A stretch of 5,058 nt of DNA from S15-B10 sp045569115 (lineage in GTDB: Bacteria > Fidelibacterota > Marinisomatia > Marinisomatales > S15-B10), in contig JBJKZS010000109.1 in NCBI GenBank assembly GCA_045569115.1, positions 1 to 5,058 on the forward strand, given 5' to 3'. The position numbers and the translations under genes are program-made. The notes under the pieces are model-generated. The model was not told the DNA's origin, made no database searches, and saw only the letters and a list, made by a program, of their open reading frames with translations. This document shows, piece by piece, positions 1 through 5,058 of the stretch. Numbering within the stretch: position 1 is the first letter of the stretch; the number at the start of each line of letters is the position of its first letter.

Positions 1-72
1 TTTAAACATCAGGGAAGAAGATATAGACTCACAGATGTCCATGGGAAGCTTGTTAAGGATATCCTTGCATGA
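1..72 (+). CDS. C-terminal tail of an unidentified gene (5' end outside window)
   Basis: Frame 1 is open from the left edge to a TGA at 70-72 and gives 23 residues. They contain GRRYRLTDV and end in GKLVKDILA, a balanced mix of charged and hydrophobic residues that looks like a genuine protein C-terminus. The fragment is too short to assign a family. Frame 2 stays open longer, to a TGA at 164-166, but its translation has a run of three Trp and many Asn, Ser and Ile residues and looks non-coding. A minus-strand frame is also open across the first 70 bases, so the call is tentative. If real, this gene lies upstream of the propeller gene on the same strand with a gap of about 136 bp. Confidence 0.4.
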   Translation, partial: FKHQGRRYRLTDVHGKLVKDILA

Positions 73-193
73 AAATTGTTGGTGGTGGATGTCAGTTTAC
101 TTGATATTTCACCTTAATATATCTAATTCTATTAATTCCCATATTTGTGAAGCTCTTAATGGGTGATCTATTTATATGAATTATTTCCAAGTT

Positions 194-200
194 AAAGGGG
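194..200 (+). promoter_or_regulatory. Ribosome binding site that decides the start of the propeller gene
   Basis: The purine-rich AAAGGGG sits 8 nt before the ATG at 209. The in-frame ATG at 176 has no comparable Shine-Dalgarno sequence; only a weak GGGTG lies near 161-165. The 209 start also puts the basic N-terminus (MNLLRKC) directly before the hydrophobic core of the signal peptide. Both facts favour 209 over 176. Confidence 0.6.
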
Positions 201-208
201 AACTAGTA

Positions 209-3200
209 ATGAATCTATTGAGAAAATGTTTTTTTGCTCTCATATCCACTCTTTTTCTATCTATGATTTTGTATGCTCAGGAAAAATCTATTTGGTCCAA
301 AGAAAATTTTTCGGGATTAAAAATGCGGAGTATAGGTCCCGCACTTATGTCTGGGCGAATTGCTGATATTGCTATACATCCTCAAAATGATAATATATGG
401 TATGTGGCTGTTGGTTCTGGGAATGTTTGGAAAACTATTAATTCAGGGATTACTTGGCAAACAATTTTTGATGATCAAGGTTCTTACTCCACAGGTGCAA
501 TTGCAATTGATCCATCTAATCCGGAAATCATTTGGTTGGGAACAGGTGAAAATGTAGGTGGTCGACATGTAGGCTATGGGGATGGGATCTATCGCTCAGA
601 AAATGGTGGGTTGACTTGGAAAAATATGGGGCTAAAACAGTCAGAACATATTTCACGAATTATTGTTCACCCTTCTAATTCTAATATTATCTGGGTAGCC
701 TCTCAAGGACCTTTATGGTCAAAAGGAGGAGAGCGTGGAATCTTTAAAACAATTGATTCTGGTAACTCATGGATACAAGTATTAGGCGATAAGGAATGGG
801 TTGGTGCTACAGAAATAATAATTGATCCTAGGAATCCAGATATACTATATGCTGCCACCTGGCAACGACATCGGACTGTAGCATCATATATTAGTGGTGG
901 GCCAGGTACAGCGATATATGGAAGTGTAGACTCAGGTGAAACATGGAAAAAGTTTTCTGAAGGTTTACCCACTTCTAATCTGGGTAAAATTGGATTGGCT
1001 ATTTCTCCACAAAATCCCGATGTTTTATACGCTGCCATTGAATTAGATAGACGAAAAGGAGCTGTATACCGTTCCATTGATAGAGGTTCCACTTGGCATA
1101 AACAATCTAATACCGTCTCTAGAGCAACTGGACCACACTATTACCAAGAACTCTATACATCACCGCACAAGTTCGACAGACTTTATCTAATGGATACGGG
1201 AATACAGATATCAGAAAATGGTGGAAAAACCTTCAAACGTTTAAAAGACAAATATAAGCATGTTGATAATCATGCAATTGCATTCCGAAATGACGATCCA
1301 AAATACCTGCTTGTAGGTACGGATGGAGGTTTATATGAAAGTTTTGATCATGCTGAGAACTGGCGTTTTTTTGAAAATATGCCTATCACTCAATTCTACA
1401 AGGTTGCTGTAGATGATGACGAACCTTTCTATAACATCTATGGAGGTACTCAAGACAATAGCACACAAGGTGGACCTTCAAGAACCGATAATGTCCAAGG
1501 TATACAAAACTCTGATTGGACTCTAGTCCTAGGTGCCGATGGGCATCAACCCGCTACTGAACCAGGAAATTCAGATTTAATGTACGGACAAACCCAACAA
1601 GGCGGACTTCATAGAATAGATTTAATTACAGGAGAAGTAATCAGTATAGTACCCCAGCCAAAAGTTGATGAGGTATATGAAAGGTTTAACTGGGATGCAC
1701 CAATTTTTATAAGTCCTCACTCACCTACCCGATTATACTTTGGATCGCAAAGACTTTGGCGTTCAGATAACAGAGGGGATAGCTGGGAAAATATATCTAA
1801 AGATCTAACAAGAAATGAAGAACGATTCGCACTACCAATTATGGGTCGGACGCAGAGCTGGGATAATGCCTGGGATGTTTCGGCCATGTCAAATTACAAC
1901 ACCATAACCTCTATTGCAGAATCTCCTGTTGAAGAAGGACTTATATATATTGGTACAGATGATGGCCTTATACAAATAACAGAAAACGATGGAGGCAAAT
2001 GGAATAAAATTGAATTAACATCACTTCCTGGAGCACCTAAGAATGGTTATGTAAATGATATTAAGGCTGACCTATTTGATAAGAACACCGCATATATAGC
2101 TATTGATAACCATAAATATGGCGACTTTCAACCATACCTTTACAAAACTACAAATAGAGGGAAAACTTGGCGTTCAATCAAAGGAAACATACCTGACAGA
2201 ACACTTATTTGGCGTATTGTTCAGGATCATGTCAAACCAGAACTACTGTTTACAGCAACTGAGTTCGGTATATTTTTCACAACAAATGGTGGAAATAACT
2301 GGGTAAAACTATCAGGAACACCTGTAATCTCATTCCGAGATGTTGCTATTCAGCGTCGTGAAAATGATCTAGTTGGTGCATCTTTTGGAAGAAGTTTTTA
2401 TATCTTTGATGATTATTCAGTATTAAGAACTGTCTCAAGAAAACAAATGGAGGAAGAAAACATACTATTCCCTACCCGAAAATCATGGTGGTATATCCCG
2501 CGCTCACATCTTGATTTCTATAGTAAAAAGGGTCAACTGGGTGCTGGACATTATGTAGCAGAAAATCCAGAATATGGTGCTGTATTTACCTATTATTTAA
2601 AAGAAGATATAAAGACACTTAAAGAAAGTCGTCAGGAAAAGGAAAAAAAACTTGATGAAAAAAATAGAGATATCCCATTTCCTGGCTGGGAGGAATTGGA
2701 GATCGAAAAACAGCAGGATAAAATAAAAGTGTGGATTTCTATTGAAGACTCTCAAGGTAACACTGTTCGAAGAGTTTTTGCACCCACTAAAAAAGGCTTT
2801 CATAGAGTAGCATGGGATTTTCGATATCCCTCTCCTTACGCTATTAAAGTAGATACAGAAAGTAAGGGAAATCTTCCCCCAGAACCTTCTAGTGGACTCC
2901 TTGCACCTCCAGGTACATATTCGGCTACTTTATTCAGACAAATCGATGGTAAGATTTCTAAATTGGCTGGACCCGATAATTTTGATGTAGTCCAACTCAG
3001 GCAAGGTGCGTTAAAAGGAGCTCAATTATCAGACGTAGCTGCTTTTTGGAGAAAATATGAGGATGTAGTACGATCAGTAAGTGCTTTGAATCTGACTTTA
3101 TCAAGATCTATAAGTAAAGTTGATGCAATGAAACTAGCACTCGCGAACTCAACAGCTAAATCTGGACAACTTGATCATCGTTTACATGAACTTCAATCTG

Positions 3201-3490
3201 AACTAATGTCACTTGATGTAAATCTAAATGGATATAGGTCTAAACGTGAGCCTGGAGAAAAACGGAATCCTACAATTAGTTCTTACCTCTCTTCAGTAGG
3301 AAGGAGTATTCAGAGATCGACATATGGTCCAACTGAAACCAATAAAAAGAGCCTTGAAATTGTGGTGACTTTACTAGAGGATTCTTATTTTAAAGTTGAG
3401 TCAGCTGAACAAAAGATTTCACGACTTGCAGAAGACTTATTGCAAGCTGGATCACCTTGGATTGAAGGAGAACCTTTACCTAAATATTAA
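209..3490 (+). CDS. Secreted VPS10/sortilin-like BNR-repeat beta-propeller protein
   Basis: Exported protein of about 1093 residues from the ATG at 209; residue numbers here count from the alternative ATG at 176, so Met12 is the chosen start. Residues 12-34 form a signal peptide (basic LLRK, hydrophobic core, probable cleavage after LYA). No lipobox is seen. Asp-box (BNR) motifs of the S/T-x-D/N-x-G-x-T/S-W type occur near residues 88-94, 141-148, 193-199, 251-257, 301-307, 346-353, 389-396 (degenerate), 530-537, 602-609, 659-665 and 703-709. This implies one very large or two tandem beta-propellers over about 45-745. GGTQDN at 423-428 and the following GADGH segment resemble landmarks I recall from bacterial sortilin-N-like proteins often labelled 'glycosyl hydrolase'. 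A charged, Lys/Glu-rich linker lies near 808-848. Residues 850-920 resemble a FlgD-type Ig fold (VWISIEDSQGN, WDF, LLAPPGTY). The rest, from about 940, is mostly helical. No T9SS-type sorting domain is evident; it ends EPLPKY. No enzymatic activity can be assigned. Propeller family is confident, function is not. Confidence 0.88.
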   Translation: MNLLRKCFFALISTLFLSMILYAQEKSIWSKENFSGLKMRSIGPALMSGRIADIAIHPQNDNIWYVAVGSGNVWKTINSGITWQTIFDDQGSYSTGAIAIDPSNPEIIWLGTGENVGGRHVGYGDGIYRSENGGLTWKNMGLKQSEHISRIIVHPSNSNIIWVASQGPLWSKGGERGIFKTIDSGNSWIQVLGDKEWVGATEIIIDPRNPDILYAATWQRHRTVASYISGGPGTAIYGSVDSGETWKKFSEGLPTSNLGKIGLAISPQNPDVLYAAIELDRRKGAVYRSIDRGSTWHKQSNTVSRATGPHYYQELYTSPHKFDRLYLMDTGIQISENGGKTFKRLKDKYKHVDNHAIAFRNDDPKYLLVGTDGGLYESFDHAENWRFFENMPITQFYKVAVDDDEPFYNIYGGTQDNSTQGGPSRTDNVQGIQNSDWTLVLGADGHQPATEPGNSDLMYGQTQQGGLHRIDLITGEVISIVPQPKVDEVYERFNWDAPIFISPHSPTRLYFGSQRLWRSDNRGDSWENISKDLTRNEERFALPIMGRTQSWDNAWDVSAMSNYNTITSIAESPVEEGLIYIGTDDGLIQITENDGGKWNKIELTSLPGAPKNGYVNDIKADLFDKNTAYIAIDNHKYGDFQPYLYKTTNRGKTWRSIKGNIPDRTLIWRIVQDHVKPELLFTATEFGIFFTTNGGNNWVKLSGTPVISFRDVAIQRRENDLVGASFGRSFYIFDDYSVLRTVSRKQMEEENILFPTRKSWWYIPRSHLDFYSKKGQLGAGHYVAENPEYGAVFTYYLKEDIKTLKESRQEKEKKLDEKNRDIPFPGWEELEIEKQQDKIKVWISIEDSQGNTVRRVFAPTKKGFHRVAWDFRYPSPYAIKVDTESKGNLPPEPSSGLLAPPGTYSATLFRQIDGKISKLAGPDNFDVVQLRQGALKGAQLSDVAAFWRKYEDVVRSVSALNLTLSRSISKVDAMKLALANSTAKSGQLDHRLHELQSELMSLDVNLNGYRSKREPGEKRNPTISSYLSSVGRSIQRSTYGPTETNKKSLEIVVTLLEDSYFKVESAEQKISRLAEDLLQAGSPWIEGEPLPKY

Positions 3491-3502
3491 TATTTCATAG
3501 TT

Positions 3503-3530
3503 TAGACATATTTAATTTTTCCAATACAAT
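3503..3530 (+). promoter_or_regulatory. Possible sigma-70-like promoter abutting the small membrane-protein gene
   Basis: TAGACA (3503-3508) and TACAAT (3525-3530) each match the sigma-70 consensus at five of six positions and are separated by 16 bp. A transcript from here would begin at about 3537, on top of the ATG at 3536, and so would be essentially leaderless. In AT-rich DNA such matches arise by chance. If the host is a member of Bacteroidota, its main sigma factor uses a different -7 element (TAnnTTTG), which is not seen here. Confidence 0.2.
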
Positions 3531-3535
3531 AAAGA

Positions 3536-3721
3536 ATGAATACAGGATTATATATACTTTTTTTCTTCTTGGGTTTCCTATCAGGAGGATTGTTTGTCTT
3601 CGCATACAGTCTTAAAACCATAAATCAAATACACCGCGATTACCGTGAGGGCCGTTACGAATTGGAAAATACTGAAGAAGAAATAAAAGAAAACCAGGAA
3701 ATTCCTTCTAAAAAAGACTAG
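3536..3721 (+). CDS. Small single-pass membrane protein of unknown function (61 aa)
   Basis: Residues 5-24 form one strongly hydrophobic helix rich in Phe, Leu and Gly (LFFFLGFLSGGLFVF), with a G13-xxx-G17 spacing that could pack against another helix. The tail from Lys27 is hydrophilic, first basic (Lys27, His33, Arg34, Arg37, Arg40) and then acidic (ELENTEEEIKEN), ending SKKD. The positive-inside rule predicts the N-terminus outside and the tail in the cytoplasm. ATG 3536 is the only Met codon, and an in-frame TAA at 3530-3532 rules out an upstream start. No good Shine-Dalgarno sequence precedes it; only AAAG lies immediately before the ATG. It follows the propeller gene by 45 bp on the same strand with no visible terminator, so co-transcription is plausible. 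I do not recognise the family. Its real-protein look (membrane helix, then charged tail, filling almost all the space up to the convergent gene) supports coding. Confidence 0.65.
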   Translation: MNTGLYILFFFLGFLSGGLFVFAYSLKTINQIHRDYREGRYELENTEEEIKENQEIPSKKD

Positions 3722-3728
3722 ATAAAAT

Positions 3729-5058
3729 TTATTTTACAGGTACTATCCTATATAATGTCCCCGGATCTTCAGTAGCAACATAAATATAGCCATCTGGACC
3801 TTGCTTTACATTACGTACTCTGCCAATATTTTCTAGCAACGTAGACTCAGAAACCACTTTCTGCCCATCAATCCGGCATAGATTCAGATACTCAAATCTG
3901 AGTGAACCTACTAGAAGACTTCCTTCCCATCCGGGATAATGTTTACTAGTAATAAAGGTCATCCCTGAAGGACCTATAGAAGGTGTCCAATAATGTACAG
4001 GATCAATCATACCTTCCTGTTCTGTAAGAGTAGTAAATACTGTTCCATTATAATTAATTCCAAAAGACACGACTGGCCATCCATAGTTTTTACTTCTTTC
4101 TACAATATTTATTTCATCTCCACCACGTGGACCATGCTCATGTGACCAAATAACTCCTGTCTCAGGATGAATGATAAGTCCTTGAGGATTGCGGTGCCCA
4201 AAGGAATAAATGCTTTTTATAGCTTCAGTATTGTCTAGAAAAGGATTGTCAGAAGGTATTGAACCATCATCATTTATCCTGTGTACTTTCCCAGGGTATA
4301 AACTAAGATCTTGAGGATTAGTGTCTCTTGATCCTCTATCTCCAACTGTCAGAAAAATATAACCTTCTTTATCAAATTCAATTCGAGAACCATAGTGTAA
4401 TTCCCTATCAGCATAAGGAAAGGCCTCAAAAATAAGCTTTTCTTTTCTGAGCTTATTTTTTTTCAATTTATACCTTTTCAATGATGTGGAGCTTAAAGTT
4501 TTCCCATCTTCTACTTTGATACTGGAATATGAAATGTAGACTAACCTATTTTTTTTGAATTTTGGGTGCAATTCTATATCAAGAAGTCCTCCTTGGCCTT
4601 CTGAATGAGCTAAAGGACCTCCAGTTATTTCATATTTTCTACCATCTTCTTTAACTCGGAAGATTTTCCCACCTCTATCGGTAATTAGTATATCTCCCTT
4701 AGGTAGGAATGCCATACCCCAAGGTATACCTAAATCTGAACCTATTTCTTTTAATGTATAATCGAACTGTTCAGCCTGAAAAATTTCATTTGGGGAAAAT
4801 TTCTTCTGGAAATCATAAATTTCGTCTCTCTTAATCCCTTTTAGTATAAAGCTTACAAGTTCATTTATCTGAGATTCTTTAAGCATGGTTCCAAATGCTG
4901 GCATTGCGGCATCTGATCCACCCCTTCCTGAATGAATGGATTGAAAAATTTGCGAGGAAGAATTTCCATATTTCCATTTTCTGTCAACAAAAGTTTGCAT
5001 TGTAGAACCATGACAGCTCGCACAATAGTCTGTATAAATTTCACTTGAACGAACAACC
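3729..5058 (-). CDS. Cytochrome c-PQQ-dependent aldose/sugar dehydrogenase fusion (5' end outside window)
   Basis: Likely periplasmic quinoprotein that oxidises sugars to lactones and passes electrons to an attached heme. The frame is open through the right edge: 19 complete codons precede the first in-window Met (5000-4998) and contain YCASCHG, a CxxCH heme-binding motif (Cys 5024-5022, Cys 5015-5013, His 5012-5010). The true start is therefore beyond 5058. Counting from that Met, AAMPAFG (Met33) supplies the likely distal heme ligand, and the cytochrome domain ends near residue 57. The dehydrogenase propeller spans about 84-423: GIPWGMAFLP (91-100), GQGGLLDIELHP (135-146), ELHYGSR with probable catalytic His202, GDRGSRD (220-226), GHRNPQG (268-274), EHGPRGGDEIN (288-297, aligned with the PQQ-associated calcium region of soluble glucose dehydrogenase), KNYGWP (304-309), SGMTF, SLRFEYL and GPDGYIYVATE. 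Overall it is closer to the YliI/Asd aldose dehydrogenase group than to the classical Acinetobacter enzyme. The C-terminus is intact and ends YRIVPVK. Substrate is not predictable from sequence. It converges on the small membrane-protein gene with a 7-bp gap. Confidence 0.92.
   Translation of the reverse strand, partial: VVRSSEIYTDYCASCHGSTMQTFVDRKWKYGNSSSQIFQSIHSGRGGSDAAMPAFGTMLKESQINELVSFILKGIKRDEIYDFQKKFSPNEIFQAEQFDYTLKEIGSDLGIPWGMAFLPKGDILITDRGGKIFRVKEDGRKYEITGGPLAHSEGQGGLLDIELHPKFKKNRLVYISYSSIKVEDGKTLSSTSLKRYKLKKNKLRKEKLIFEAFPYADRELHYGSRIEFDKEGYIFLTVGDRGSRDTNPQDLSLYPGKVHRINDDGSIPSDNPFLDNTEAIKSIYSFGHRNPQGLIIHPETGVIWSHEHGPRGGDEINIVERSKNYGWPVVSFGINYNGTVFTTLTEQEGMIDPVHYWTPSIGPSGMTFITSKHYPGWEGSLLVGSLRFEYLNLCRIDGQKVVSESTLLENIGRVRNVKQGPDGYIYVATEDPGTLYRIVPVK

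Noticed and set aside
101..147. Promoter candidates upstream of the propeller gene: TTGATA (101-106) with TCTAAT (122-127), and CATATTTG (140-147) as a Bacteroidota -7 element
   Set aside because: The first pair has a short 15-bp spacer, and the second has one mismatch and no -33 TTG at the right distance. Both are expected by chance in such AT-rich DNA.
176..208. Upstream in-frame ATG giving 11 extra residues to the propeller protein
   Set aside because: It lacks a Shine-Dalgarno sequence and would place MNYFQVKGELV before the signal peptide, while the ATG at 209 has AAAGGGG at good spacing and a standard signal-peptide N-terminus.
703..1092. 129-residue open frame on the minus strand inside the propeller gene
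   Set aside because: It lies wholly antisense to a well-supported coding region with intact BNR motifs; its composition is Pro/Ser/Ile-rich with no recognisable domain, as expected for a shadow frame.
431..2305. BNR motifs as DNA tandem repeats
   Set aside because: The repeats are similar only at the protein level, with short signatures at irregular spacing. The DNA has diverged and no direct nucleotide repeat is visible.
3583..3592. AGGAGG followed by TTG, resembling an internal start inside the small membrane-protein gene
   Set aside because: The spacing is only one base, and a start here would cut the membrane helix in half. The bases encode the Ser-Gly-Gly of the helix.
4865..5056. 63-residue minus-strand open frame overlapping the start of the dehydrogenase gene
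   Set aside because: It is in another frame over the cytochrome c domain, which has clear CxxCH and MPAFG motifs, and has no recognisable features of its own.

Overview
The window is AT-rich bacterial DNA carrying two large genes for exported proteins, one small membrane-protein gene, and possibly the tail of a fourth gene at the left edge. The long gene families are a VPS10/sortilin-like BNR propeller protein and a cytochrome c/PQQ sugar dehydrogenase fusion. Together with the low G+C they suggest a Gram-negative heterotroph of the Bacteroidota/FCB type (Bacteroidota, Marinimicrobia or relatives). This is an inference from gene families and composition; no marker gene is present to settle it.

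Layout. Positions 1-72 read as the last 23 codons of a plus-strand gene of unknown identity. A 136-bp gap (73-208) holds a clear ribosome binding site just before 209 but no convincing promoter or terminator. Positions 209-3490 (+) encode a protein of about 1093 residues with a signal peptide, at least eleven Asp-box (BNR) repeats forming beta-propeller blades, a FlgD-like Ig segment and a helical C-terminus. After a 45-bp gap, 3536-3721 (+) encodes a 61-residue single-pass membrane protein that I cannot name. Only 7 bp later the stop codon of a convergent minus-strand gene begins. That gene (3729 to beyond 5058) encodes an N-terminal c-type cytochrome domain fused to a PQQ-dependent aldose-type dehydrogenase, and its 5' end lies outside the window.

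How they work together. Both large products act outside the cytoplasm. The dehydrogenase would oxidise sugars or other alcohols in the periplasm and pass electrons from PQQ to its own heme. The propeller protein has no demonstrated reaction. The two are on opposite strands, so no shared operon is implied. The small membrane protein could be co-transcribed with the propeller gene. No RNA genes, mobile elements, CRISPR arrays or long repeats were seen. This looks like an ordinary chromosomal region rather than an accessory island. The points most worth a second look are the fusion at the right edge, whose heme motif lies upstream of the first in-window Met, and the unnamed small protein.
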